The notes beneath the pieces are model-generated. The model searched no databases, had not been told where the DNA came from, and saw nothing but the letters and a program-made list of their open reading frames with translations. From assembly GCF_026242055.1 (NCBI RefSeq), contig NZ_JAPJDL010000040.1, forward strand, positions 1-56,215: a stretch of DNA of 56,215 bases, written 5' to 3'. Source of the DNA: Lentzea sp. NEAU-D7. GTDB taxonomy: Bacteria > Actinomycetota > Actinomycetes > Mycobacteriales > Pseudonocardiaceae. Below are positions 49,038 through 56,215 of this stretch, piece after piece (position 1 is the stretch's first letter; the number at the start of each line of letters is the position of its first letter). Position numbers and translations under genes: made by a program.

Positions 49038-49595
49038 ATGGCCGTCCGCATCCTCACGCTCGTCGGCAGCCTCCGTTCGGGATCGCACAACCGCAGGCTC
49101 GCCGAGGCGGCGGTCCAGATCGCGCCCGAGCACGTCGAGGTCGGCCTGTTCGAGGGCCTGGACACCGTGCCGTTCTACAACGAGGACATCGACGCCGAGG
49201 GCACCGTGCCCGCCTCCGCCACCCGGCTGCGGGAGGCCGCCGCCGAGGCGGACGCCCTGCTCCTGGTGTCGCCGGAGTACAACGGCACCATCCCCGCCGT
49301 GCTGAAGAACGCCATCGACTGGCTGTCCCGCCCCTACGGCGCGGGTGCCCTGTCCGGCAAGCCGGTCGCCGTCGTGGGCACCGCGTTCGGCCAGTACGGC
49401 GGCGTGTGGGCGCAGGACGAGGCCCGCAAGGCCGTCAAGATCGCCGGTGGCGCGGTCGCCGAGGACCTGACCCTCTCGATCCCCGCGTCGGTGGTGCGCT
49501 TCGCCGACCTCCACCCGGTCGACGACCCCGAGGTCACCGAGAAGCTGTCCGGTGTGGTCGAGGGCCTCGCCGCCCGGGCCGCCGCCACCGTCTGA
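49038..49595 (+). CDS. NADPH-dependent FMN reductase
   Basis: A 185-residue flavodoxin-fold reductase that uses NADPH to reduce FMN or quinone-like substrates in the cytoplasm. Motifs: TLVGSLRSGSHNRRLAEAA (phosphate-binding loop), LLLVSPEYNGTIPAVLKNAIDWLSRP (flavin contacts) and VGTAFGQYGG. ATG 49038 follows GGGAG. It is divergent from the TetR gene and probably repressed by it. A strong hairpin follows. Confidence 0.93.
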   Translation: MAVRILTLVGSLRSGSHNRRLAEAAVQIAPEHVEVGLFEGLDTVPFYNEDIDAEGTVPASATRLREAAAEADALLLVSPEYNGTIPAVLKNAIDWLSRPYGAGALSGKPVAVVGTAFGQYGGVWAQDEARKAVKIAGGAVAEDLTLSIPASVVRFADLHPVDDPEVTEKLSGVVEGLAARAAATV

Positions 49596-49604
49596 CCACA
49601 CGAC

Positions 49605-49645
49605 GCTGATGTCCTTCGGCCGCACCGCGACCGAAGGACATCAGC
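49605..49645. terminator. Bidirectional terminator hairpin
   Basis: GCTGATGTCCTTCGG (49605-49619) pairs perfectly with CCGAAGGACATCAGC (49631-49645), a 15-bp stem with 11-nt loop, between the FMN reductase and the convergent small gene; it includes that gene's stop codon. Confidence 0.75.
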
Positions 49646-49946
49646 GCATCGTGACGGCGCGCCAGTGCGCGGAGTCGTCCTGGGTGCCGGGGCGGTTCTC
49701 CTGGTACCAGTCCATGATGCGCCGGCGCCCCGCGTCCGTGATGTGGTAGCCGAGGTGGTCGCCGACCGGCGCCCAGATCAGCTCGCTCTGCAGGGCGTGC
49801 TCGATGGCGTCGCGCCGGCACATGCTCTGCAGCAGCCACGGCCACACCATCCCCTGCGCGGTCATCCACAGCACGCGCAGCACCGCCGTGTCCGGCAGCT
49901 CCGGACCCTCGTCCGGTGACTCGTCGAAGAATCGGCCCACCTGCAT
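49641..49946 (-). CDS. Small conserved-looking protein of unknown function
   Basis: A 101-residue product starting at ATG 49946 (a TTG two codons upstream is the alternative). It is rich in Trp and Met (VLRVLWMTAQGMVWPWLLQSM) and has a C-terminal half (DAIEHALQSELIW ... GYHITDAGRRRIMDWYQENRP) that resembles a winged-helix or PadR-like recognition segment. No catalytic motif or signal peptide is seen. It sits alone between two transcription units. I do not recognise the family; coding potential is supported by the well-formed protein and the terminator at its end. Confidence 0.6.
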   Translation of the reverse strand: MQVGRFFDESPDEGPELPDTAVLRVLWMTAQGMVWPWLLQSMCRRDAIEHALQSELIWAPVGDHLGYHITDAGRRRIMDWYQENRPGTQDDSAHWRAVTMR

Positions 49947-50091
49947 CCGCAACCCCCGCTCTCTCCCACTCGCATGTCGTAATACGGCGTGGTCCTGACC
50001 GTGGTTCAGGCCCGGGAGGAATTGCTTCCGCGTCGAATGGTTCGAGTCGATTCGACGGGAGGGCGATCGAACCGTTGGCGGGCAAGCAGGA

Positions 50092-51111
50092 TCACGCGCT
50101 GGAGCGGCGCACCAGGGACGTGGGCAGCAGCATGGACTGCGGCAGCTTCTCCTCGCCGGCCAGCTCGGCGAGCAGCCGCCAGGTCAGGGTCCGGCCGAAC
50201 CCCTCCACGTCCTGCCGCACGGTGGTGAGCGGCGGGACGGCCGTCGACGCGAGCACGGAGTCGTCGAACCCCACCACCGCCACGTCGTCGGGGATGCGGT
50301 AGCCGCGCGCCTGGAGCACCCGCAAGGCGCCCAGCGCCATGATGTCCGCCGCCACGAAGACCGCGTCGAGATCGGGTGCCCTGCGCAGCAGCTCCTCCAT
50401 CGCGAGAGCCCCGCTGTCGGGCGTGAAGTCGCTGTGCACCACGAGCTCCACGCCCATGCCGTGCTCCGCGAGCCCGCACCGCCAGCCGCTCAGGCGGTCC
50501 ATGCCCACCGCCATGTCGACAGGCCCGGCGATCGTGGCGATCTTCTCGCGGCCCAGGGAGATGAGGAAGCGGACGGCGCCGAGCGCGCCGTTGAAGTTGT
50601 CCGCGTCGACGAACGGGACGGAGCCGCCCGCGAGCGGGCGGCCGCCCACCACGATGGGCAGCCCCGTCTCGTGCAACGTCCTCGGCAACGGGTCCTCGCC
50701 GTGCAGGCTCACGACGAGGGCACCGTCGACGTGCCCGCCGGTGAGGTACGCGATCTGGTCCTCACCGTCGAGCGGCTGGTTCATCATCAGCAGGAGCTGG
50801 ACGTGCCGTCCCGCGAGCTCCGCGTGCACCCCGCGCAGCACTCCGGCGAAGAACGGGTCGGCGAGGACCCGGCTGCCCTGCTCGGAGATCACCAGCGCGA
50901 TCGCGTTCGCCTTGCTGCCCGCGAGGGTGCGCGCGGCGTGGTTGGGGCTGTACCCGAGCATCGCGATCGCGCGGTGCACCGCCTGGCGCGAACGCTCGCT
51001 CACGTACTTCTCGCCGTTGATCACCCTGGAGACGGTGGACTTCGACACCCCGGCCACGCGCGCGACCTCCTCGATGCGCGGGCCGGGGCGCCGAGTCCTG
51101 CCTTCCGTCAT
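50092..51111 (-). CDS. cebR: LacI-family cellobiose-responsive repressor CebR
   Basis: A 339-residue repressor. It has an N-terminal LacI helix-turn-helix (RIEEVARVAGVSKSTVSRVI, then a hinge with AARTLAGSKAN) and a sugar-binding core (AIALVISEQGSRV, GLPIVVGGRPL, VAVVGFDDSVLASTAVPPLTTV). By homology with Streptomyces CebR it binds TGGGAGCGCTCCCA and is released by cellobiose or cellotriose. Perfect boxes are present at cebE and GH9, with near matches at 14531 and 55712. ATG 51111 overlaps the bglC stop (ATGA), so in this genome cebR is the last gene of the operon it controls, giving negative feedback. Confidence 0.9.
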   Translation of the reverse strand: MTEGRTRRPGPRIEEVARVAGVSKSTVSRVINGEKYVSERSRQAVHRAIAMLGYSPNHAARTLAGSKANAIALVISEQGSRVLADPFFAGVLRGVHAELAGRHVQLLLMMNQPLDGEDQIAYLTGGHVDGALVVSLHGEDPLPRTLHETGLPIVVGGRPLAGGSVPFVDADNFNGALGAVRFLISLGREKIATIAGPVDMAVGMDRLSGWRCGLAEHGMGVELVVHSDFTPDSGALAMEELLRRAPDLDAVFVAADIMALGALRVLQARGYRIPDDVAVVGFDDSVLASTAVPPLTTVRQDVEGFGRTLTWRLLAELAGEEKLPQSMLLPTSLVRRSSA

Positions 51112-52484
51112 GAGACGGCGACCAGCGCGTTGTCCCGAGCGACCCTGCTGTACCACCTCGCACTCATCTTCGGCGTGCGGATCTGCGTGTCGTAGTCGAC
51201 GTGGACGATGCCGAACCGCTTCGCGTACCCCTCGGCCCACTCGAAGTTGTCCAGCAGCGACCAGCAGAAGTAGCCGCGCAGGTCGACGCCCGCCTCGATC
51301 GCCGCGTGGGCGGCGCGCAGGTGGGACGCGATGAAACCGGTGCGGTCCACGTCGTCGATCGCACCGTTGCCGGAGAAGTCGTCGCGGAACGCGGCGCCGT
51401 TCTCCGTGATGTACAGCGGAAGCCGCGGGTAGTCTTGGTGCACCCGCATCAGCACCGCGGTGAGCCCGTCCGGCCTGACCTCCCAGCCCATGTCGGTCAT
51501 GGGGGCGTCCCGCGGCGGGAACGACGCGTGCTGCACGCCGACCCACGGCGACGGACCGGCCTCGCCGTTGGGCGAGGAGCTGACGTAGTGCTCGGTGTAG
51601 TAGTTCACGCCCAGCATGTCCATCGGCCCCGAGATGACGCCGAGGTCGCCGTCCTTGATGTGCTCGCTGAACCCGAACGGCTCGAGGTCCGCGAGGATGT
51701 CGGCCGGGTACTCGCCGCGCAGCAACGGGTCCAGGAAGATCCGCTGCTGCAGCCCGTCGAGCCTGCGCGCGACGTCGAGGTCCGCCGGGTTGCCGGGGTC
51801 CACGGGGATGATCGGGTACATGTTGAGCGTGATGCCCACCTTGGCGTCCGGCTGGGCGGCGCGGATGGTGTCGGCCGCGAGCCCGTGCGCGAGCAGCAGG
51901 TGGTGCACGGCGGCGACCGCGGCGGCCGGCTCGGTGCGGCCGGGGGCGTGGATCCCGCCCGCGTAGCCGAGGAACGCCGAGCACCACGGCTCGTTCATCG
52001 TGGTCCAGGTGCCGACCCGGTCACCGAGGGCCTCGACCGTGGCGGCCGCGTAGTCGGCGAACCGGAAGGCGGTGTCGCGGTTCGCCCAGCCGCCGGTCTC
52101 CTCCAGCTTCTGCGGGAGGTCCCAGTGGTACAGCGTCGGCCACGGCACGATGTCGTGCGCCAGCAACGAGTCGATCAACCTCTGGTAGAAGTCGAGCCCT
52201 GCCTGGTTGACCTTCCCCCCGTCCGGCCGCACGCGCGGCCAGGCGATCGAGAACCGGTAGGCCTTGAGTCCCAGGTCCGCCATCATGGCGACGTCCTGCT
52301 CGAAGCGCCGGTAGTGGTCGGCGGCGGGTTCACCGCAGTCGCCGCCCACCACCTTGCCGGGCTGACGGCAGAACTCGTCCCAGATGGAGTCTGTGCGGCC
52401 GTCCACGTCGGTCGCACCTTCCACCTGGAACGCGGCGGTCGCGGCTCCCCACAGAAAACCCTGCGGGAAAACAATGTTCTCCAT
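51108..52484 (-). CDS. bglC: GH1 beta-glucosidase (cytoplasmic)
   Basis: Hydrolyses imported cellobiose and cello-oligosaccharides to glucose. The 458-residue product has no signal peptide. GH1 hallmarks: FPQGFLWGAATAAFQVEG at the N-terminus, acid/base Glu in WTTMNEPW, nucleophile Glu in LYITENGAAF, and YFCWSLLDNFEWAEGY. The start ATG 52484 is two bases after the cebG stop. Its stop overlaps cebR. Order and content match the Streptomyces cebEFG-bglC locus. Confidence 0.95.
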   Translation of the reverse strand: MENIVFPQGFLWGAATAAFQVEGATDVDGRTDSIWDEFCRQPGKVVGGDCGEPAADHYRRFEQDVAMMADLGLKAYRFSIAWPRVRPDGGKVNQAGLDFYQRLIDSLLAHDIVPWPTLYHWDLPQKLEETGGWANRDTAFRFADYAAATVEALGDRVGTWTTMNEPWCSAFLGYAGGIHAPGRTEPAAAVAAVHHLLLAHGLAADTIRAAQPDAKVGITLNMYPIIPVDPGNPADLDVARRLDGLQQRIFLDPLLRGEYPADILADLEPFGFSEHIKDGDLGVISGPMDMLGVNYYTEHYVSSSPNGEAGPSPWVGVQHASFPPRDAPMTDMGWEVRPDGLTAVLMRVHQDYPRLPLYITENGAAFRDDFSGNGAIDDVDRTGFIASHLRAAHAAIEAGVDLRGYFCWSLLDNFEWAEGYAKRFGIVHVDYDTQIRTPKMSARWYSRVARDNALVAVS

Positions 52485-52486
52485 TT

Positions 52487-53302
52487 TCACCCCTTGACGG
52501 CGCCCTGCATCACACCGGCGACGATCTGCCGCCCGAGCACGAGGAAGACGATGAGCACCGGAACCGTCGCGAGCGTGGTTCCGGCGAGGACGAGCGAGTA
52601 GTCGACGTAGTAACCGCTTTGCAGCTTCTCCAGCGCGACCTGCAGCGTCGGGTTGTCGGCGTTGAGCACGACCAACGGCCACAGGAAGTCGTTCCAGGAC
52701 TGCATGAACGTGAACACGCCCAGCATCGCGGCGGCCGGCCGGGCGGCGGGCAGGGCGACGTGCCAGAACGCACGCCACAGGCTGCAGCCGTCCATCCGCG
52801 CGGCCTCGACGAGTTCGTCGGGAATGGCGTCGAGCAGGTACTGCCGCATCCAGAACACGCCGAACGCGGTGACGAGGTTCGGCACGATCACGGCTTCGAG
52901 CTCGCCGGCCCAGCCGAACTCGGCCATCGCCATGTACAGCGGGATGATCCCGAGCTGGGTCGGCACCGCCAGCGTCGCCACCACGAACAGGAACAGCACG
53001 CCCCTGCCGCGGAAGCGCAGCTTGGCGAAGGCGAACCCGGCCAGTGTCGAGAGCAGCACCACCGAGAACGTCACGGTGCCGGACACGAGGAAGCTGTTGC
53101 CCAGCGCCTTCCAGAACGGCACGGTGTCGAACACGCGTGCCGCGTTGGAGAAGAAGTTGCCGCCGGGGATCAGCGTGAAGTCGCCTGTCAGCACCGAGTT
53201 GTCGCGGCTCGCGACCAGGAACGACCAGTAGAAGGGAAAAGCGGAACCGAGCACGAACGCGGCGAGGATTCCGTAGATCGCGAAGGACGGTCGTTTCGTC
53301 AT
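52487..53302 (-). CDS. cebG: Cellobiose/cellotriose ABC transporter permease CebG
   Basis: A 271-residue CUT1 permease with about six helices. The EAA loop reads DELVEAARMDGCSLWRAFWHVALP. The C-terminus RQIVAGVMQGAVKG is typical. ATG 53302 overlaps the cebF stop. It forms the membrane channel with CebF; the ATPase (MsiK in Streptomyces) is not encoded in this window. Confidence 0.94.
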   Translation of the reverse strand: MTKRPSFAIYGILAAFVLGSAFPFYWSFLVASRDNSVLTGDFTLIPGGNFFSNAARVFDTVPFWKALGNSFLVSGTVTFSVVLLSTLAGFAFAKLRFRGRGVLFLFVVATLAVPTQLGIIPLYMAMAEFGWAGELEAVIVPNLVTAFGVFWMRQYLLDAIPDELVEAARMDGCSLWRAFWHVALPAARPAAAMLGVFTFMQSWNDFLWPLVVLNADNPTLQVALEKLQSGYYVDYSLVLAGTTLATVPVLIVFLVLGRQIVAGVMQGAVKG

Positions 53303-54258
53303 CGCACGGCCCTCCTGGTGAGGAAGAAGTTGAGGGCGGCGACTGCGATGACGACCATGAACAGCACCCACGCGATCGCGGAGGCGTAGCCCAGGTCGAG
53401 GCCCTGGAACGCCGACTGGTACAGGTAGAGCACGACGGTCTGGTACTGGTGCTCGGTGCCGCCGCCGCTGCCGCCGGACGGCTCGAACAGCTTCGGCTCG
53501 GTGAAGATCTGCAGGCCGCCGATGGTCGAGGTGACGACCACGAAGATCAGCGTCGGCTTCAGCATCGGGAGCGTGATGCTGAAGAACCGCCGCAGCGCGC
53601 TCGCGCCGTCCACCAGTGCCGCCTCGTAGACGTCACGGGGGATCGCCTGCATCGCGGCGAGGATGATCAGCGCGTTGTAGCCGGTCCACCGCCAGTTGAC
53701 CATCGACGCGATGGCGACGTGACTGCCGAACGTGCTGGCCTGCCAGTCGATCGGGTCGATGCCGACGAGCCCGAGCACGTCGTTCACCAGGCCGTACTGC
53801 GGTCCGAACAGGTTGCCGAAGATGATCGTCAACGCCACGAGGCTCGCCACGTAGGGGAGCAGCACGCCCATCCGCCAGCCGGTGCGGGCCCGCAGGTTCG
53901 CGTTCAGCAGCGCCGCGATCACCACCGCGACGACGATCTGCGGCGCGCTCGAGAGCAGGAAGATGCTGAAGGTGTTGAAGAGCGCGTTCCAGAACTGGTC
54001 GTCCTCGAACAGCGTCCGGTAGTTCTCCAGACCGATGAACAGCGGCTCGTCGGCACCGACCTCCCAGTCGAACAGGGAGACGTAGGCAGTGTAGAGCAGC
54101 GGGAACAAGCCGATCGCCCCGAAGAGCACGAAGAACGGTGCGACGAACAGGTACGGCGACACCTTGGTGTCCAGGTTGGACAGCCGGTACCGCCGCGGAG
54201 GCCGCGGGCGAGTCTCCTGAACTCGCCCGCGGTCAACCTTGGAGAGAGTGGCGGTCAC
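53299..54258 (-). CDS. cebF: Cellobiose/cellotriose ABC transporter permease CebF
   Basis: A 319-residue CUT1 permease. A charged cytoplasmic N-terminus is followed by about six helices (LFVAPFFVLFGAIGLFPLLYTAYV; FLLSSAPQIVVAVVIAALL). The EAA loop reads DVYEAALVDGASALRRFFSITLP. A periplasm-side loop with GGSGGGTEHQYQTVV is Gly-rich. GTG 54258 overlaps the cebE TAG by one base (TAGTG). Confidence 0.94.
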   Translation of the reverse strand: MTATLSKVDRGRVQETRPRPPRRYRLSNLDTKVSPYLFVAPFFVLFGAIGLFPLLYTAYVSLFDWEVGADEPLFIGLENYRTLFEDDQFWNALFNTFSIFLLSSAPQIVVAVVIAALLNANLRARTGWRMGVLLPYVASLVALTIIFGNLFGPQYGLVNDVLGLVGIDPIDWQASTFGSHVAIASMVNWRWTGYNALIILAAMQAIPRDVYEAALVDGASALRRFFSITLPMLKPTLIFVVVTSTIGGLQIFTEPKLFEPSGGSGGGTEHQYQTVVLYLYQSAFQGLDLGYASAIAWVLFMVVIAVAALNFFLTRRAVR

Positions 54259-55538
54259 TACTTGGCCGCCTTCTTGGCGCCTTCGACGGCGGTCGTCCAC
54301 GCCTCGTCAGCGTTCTTGCCCTGCTCGACCGACTGCAGTGCCGGGCTGAAGACCGTCTCCTGGATCTGGCCGTCGGCCGGGCCCTTGTACTGAGCGGCCT
54401 TGATCTTCTTGGCCTGCGTGGCGAACAGCGCGCCGGCCTTGACGTTGCCGAAGTAGGCGTTGGTCTGCTCCAGCAGCTCAGGCGCCTCGAGGGCCTTGAC
54501 CTGGCTGGGGAAGGTGCCCTTGGCCTTGAACGCCTTGATCTGCTGCTCCGGCGCGGTCAGCCAGGCGGCGAGCTCGGCGGCCTTCTTCGCGTTCTTGCTC
54601 TGCTTCGGCACGCTCAGGTACGAGCCACCCCAGTTGCCGCCACCGTTCGGGAACGCGTCGGTGACCGCCCACTTGTCCTTGTTCTCGGGGCCGGCCTGCG
54701 TCTCGACCACGCCGAGCATCCACGACGGGCAGGTCTTGGTGGCGAACTTGCCGAGCTTGAAGCCGGTGTTCCACTCGTTGCTGAACGCACCGAGGCGAGC
54801 CGACTGTCCCTTCGCGACGGCGCCGGTCACCGCGGTCCAGTTGGACTTGATGTCGGCGTTGGTGTCGACGACCAGCTTGTCCGACTTGTCGTAGTAGCCG
54901 GTCTCGAGCTGGTTGTGCATGGCGTTGTAGACCTGCGCGGCGCTGTCGAACCACGCGACGCCCGGAACCTTGGCGACGAACTGGTCACCGGCGGCGAAGT
55001 AGCTGTCCCACGTGGCGAAGAGCGCCTTGACGCCCTCGGGGTCGGACGGCAGACCGGCCTGCTGGAACAGGTCCTTGCGGTAGCACATGGCCAGCGGACC
55101 GATGTCGGTGCCGTAGCCGATGAGCTTGCCGTCCTTGGTGGTCATCGCCTGGGTCTTCCAGTCCAGCCAGCGCCCGTCCTCGACCTTCGGGCCGATCTCC
55201 TTGAGATCGTTGAACTGGGAGGCCTTCGACATCACCTGGCTGAGGTAACCCTCTTCGACGCCCTCGATGTCCGCGAGGCCGGAACCCGCGCCCAGCTTGG
55301 TGAACAGGTTCTGGTGGTGGGGCTGGCCCTGACCGGTCTTGCGCTGCGTGATCTTGACGTCCGGGTGAGCCGCCTCGTACTCCTTGAACAGCTCTTCATA
55401 GCCGAACTCGTTGAACGTGGCGATCGTCAGCTCGGTCTTGCCGTCCGCGGTCTGACTGGCCCCACCTGTCCCGCACGCTGTCGTGGCGGCGGCGGACACG
55501 GCGGCACAGATCAGCACGCTGATCCAACGGTGTCGCAC
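54258..55538 (-). CDS. cebE: Cellobiose/cellotriose-binding lipoprotein CebE
   Basis: A 426-residue extracellular solute-binding protein with a lipobox (TTAC) near residue 20. MalE-like features: TELTIATFNEFGYEELFKEYE, GLADIEGVEEGYLSQV, LAMCYRKDLFQQAGLPSDP, NGGGNWGGSYLSVPKQSKN. GTG 55538 follows AGAGGAG. It heads the cebEFG-bglC-cebR operon; a perfect CebR box lies 33 bases upstream of the start, just below the predicted -10. Confidence 0.94.
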   Translation of the reverse strand: MRHRWISVLICAAVSAAATTACGTGGASQTADGKTELTIATFNEFGYEELFKEYEAAHPDVKITQRKTGQGQPHHQNLFTKLGAGSGLADIEGVEEGYLSQVMSKASQFNDLKEIGPKVEDGRWLDWKTQAMTTKDGKLIGYGTDIGPLAMCYRKDLFQQAGLPSDPEGVKALFATWDSYFAAGDQFVAKVPGVAWFDSAAQVYNAMHNQLETGYYDKSDKLVVDTNADIKSNWTAVTGAVAKGQSARLGAFSNEWNTGFKLGKFATKTCPSWMLGVVETQAGPENKDKWAVTDAFPNGGGNWGGSYLSVPKQSKNAKKAAELAAWLTAPEQQIKAFKAKGTFPSQVKALEAPELLEQTNAYFGNVKAGALFATQAKKIKAAQYKGPADGQIQETVFSPALQSVEQGKNADEAWTTAVEGAKKAAK

Positions 55539-55570
55539 GGGAGAACTCCTCTGGTCTCGGCGGCGGGTTC

Positions 55571-55584
55571 TGGGAGCGCTCCCA
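55571..55584. promoter_or_regulatory. CebR operator of the cebE operon
   Basis: TGGGAGCGCTCCCA, a perfect 14-bp palindrome identical to the known CebR/CelR box, at about +1 of the predicted cebE promoter. Confidence 0.9.
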
Positions 55585-55594
55585 GACGTCGAGG

Positions 55595-55624
55595 AGTGTC
55601 GTCCCGGCTTCGAACGTGTGTCAA
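55595..55624 (-). promoter_or_regulatory. Promoter of the cebE operon
   Basis: On the minus strand TTGACA (55619-55624) and GACACT (55595-55600) are 18 nt apart. The CebR box begins 10 bases further on. Confidence 0.6.
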
Positions 55625-55631
55625 GACACAC
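55616..55631. promoter_or_regulatory. Second inverted repeat overlapping the cebE -35
   Basis: GTGTGTC-AA-GACACAC is a perfect 7-2-7 inverted repeat that covers the -35 hexamer. It is unrelated to the CebR box and may bind another regulator. Confidence 0.45.
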
Positions 55632-55711
55632 TTCGGCCAGTGCCAGCGGGTTTCGTCGTCGCTCGACCGGGTGACCTCGTCGTTCATGGCTCAGGTCACA
55701 GTTTTGAAACC

Positions 55712-55725
55712 TGGGAGCGTTCCCG
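55712..55725. promoter_or_regulatory. Imperfect CebR-type box upstream of the cebE promoter
   Basis: TGGGAGCGTTCCCG matches 12 of 14 positions of the CebR box. It is 141 bases from the first box and could be an auxiliary site for cebE or an operator for a plus-strand gene outside the window. Confidence 0.5.
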
Positions 55726-55731
55726 GAAATA

Positions 55732-56132
55732 TGACCGATGGGTTAACAGTGCGTGCTGCTCCCGGCACGCACCGCGTCGAGCGGGTCGTGGTGAGTTGCG
55801 GGGAGGGCGTCGGGTGGGCGGGCGCGTCAGGCGAGGGGTGGCGGCGGTGGGGGCGGACGCCATTTGGAGGACTGCGTTGGGCGCGGAAGGGGTTGCGTGG
55901 GGCGGCTTTCGGGGGCAGCGGCTGCGTTGGATGGCCTCGGGCGGGCAACGCGTTGCCGGGCCGCGGTCGGGCTGACGCGGTGCTTCGGTGGGACGGTGCG
56001 AGGCGGGTGCCGTGTCGGGCCGGGACTCGGACGCGCACCGCGTCAGGCAGAGGCCGCGTCAGGTAGAGGCCACGCCGGGTGGAGGAGGCGGCGTTGGTGG
56101 AGGCGGCCTTCGGTGTGTTCATCGCCTCTGGC
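55732..56132. other. Region without a recognisable gene
   Basis: About 400 bases, G-rich on the plus strand, with loosely repeated GCGTCAGG and GGCGG words. All open frames give low-complexity Arg/Pro/Gly products without motifs, and none has a ribosome site. I see no promoter or RNA gene with confidence. Confidence 0.5.
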
Positions 56133-56215
56133 GGCCGCCGCCGCTGGCCGCCGCCGCCGCTGGCCGCCGCCGCCGCTGGCCGCCGCCGCTGGCCGCCGCC
56201 GCCGCTGGCCGCCGC
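56133..56215. repeat. GCC-rich tandem repeat at the window edge
   Basis: Six or so copies of a 13-16-base unit of the form CTGGCCGCCGCCGCCG run to the end of the window. It may encode an Ala/Gly-rich tract or be a non-coding minisatellite; the unit length varies by GCC triplets. Confidence 0.7.

Noticed and set aside
55691..56122. A 143-residue minus-strand frame at the right edge
   Set aside because: Pro/Arg/Thr-rich product without motif, ribosome site or plausible codon pattern.

Overview
The window is 56.2 kb of high-GC DNA from a mycelial-type actinomycete. Secreted enzymes carry CBM2 modules joined by long poly-threonine linkers, GTG and TTG starts are frequent, two genes look leaderless, and a complete CebR-CebEFG-BglC cellobiose locus is present. 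This fits Pseudonocardiaceae such as Lentzea or Saccharothrix, but the genus is an inference. Almost everything serves plant cell wall degradation: roughly sixteen secreted hydrolases and esterases, three sugar ABC importers, three LacI and two GntR regulators.

Layout. 1-4.5 kb: tail of an unknown gene, a CBM2-GH6 exocellulase, a LacI regulator and a homocysteine methyltransferase. 4.6-14.4 kb, minus strand: a xylan operon reading GH10 xylanase-CBM2, GH43-CBM6, CE1 acetylxylan esterase-CBM2, GH95, CE1 feruloyl-type esterase-CBM2 and a paralogous CE1 esterase-CBM13. 14.8-18.6 kb: a GH6 endoglucanase-CBM2 (plus) facing a parallel beta-helix protein with CBM13 (minus). 18.9-20.8 kb: a GntR and a LacI regulator. 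21.0-27.2 kb, plus strand: CE3 esterase-CBM2, CBM2-GH62 arabinofuranosidase, GH27-CBM13 and CBM2-GH43.

27.2-32.1 kb is a different kind of DNA. A five-gene minus-strand operon encodes a stand-alone NRPS-type adenylation protein, a polytopic membrane protein with a NAD(P)-reductase-like tail, a crotonase, an ECF sigma factor and a zinc-type anti-sigma factor. Divergent from it is a small protein with a His-rich head and two 9-cysteine metallothionein-like repeats. The first two products together look like a split version of the fungal redox protein TmpL. This is the most likely undescribed system in the window.

32.1-40.2 kb, minus strand: a ChvE/MmsA/MmsB monosaccharide importer, a two-catalytic-domain GH43 enzyme and an aldose 1-epimerase. 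40.4-43.1 kb: a CBM4-GH9-CBM2 cellulase. 43.2-48.3 kb: a second sugar ABC importer with an enolase-superfamily enzyme lacking the usual His-Asp dyad, divergent from a second GntR. 48.3-50 kb: a TetR/FMN-reductase pair and a small unknown protein. 50.1-55.6 kb: cebE-cebF-cebG-bglC-cebR as one tightly coupled operon. The last 0.5 kb has no recognisable gene and ends in a GCC-rich tandem repeat.

Regulatory logic visible in the DNA: (i) CebR/CelR-type boxes (TGGGAGCGCTCCCA) at the cebE and GH9 promoters and between GH10 and GH6; (ii) a TGTTAGCGCTAACA-type LacI operator family at the GH6 endoglucanase, CE3-operon and chvE promoters; (iii) a 31-bp element shared, 28 of 31 identical, by the promoters of the two paralogous GntR genes. 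Oligosaccharides released outside would enter through CebEFG, the second ABC system or ChvE-MmsAB, and be finished by BglC and intracellular catabolism.
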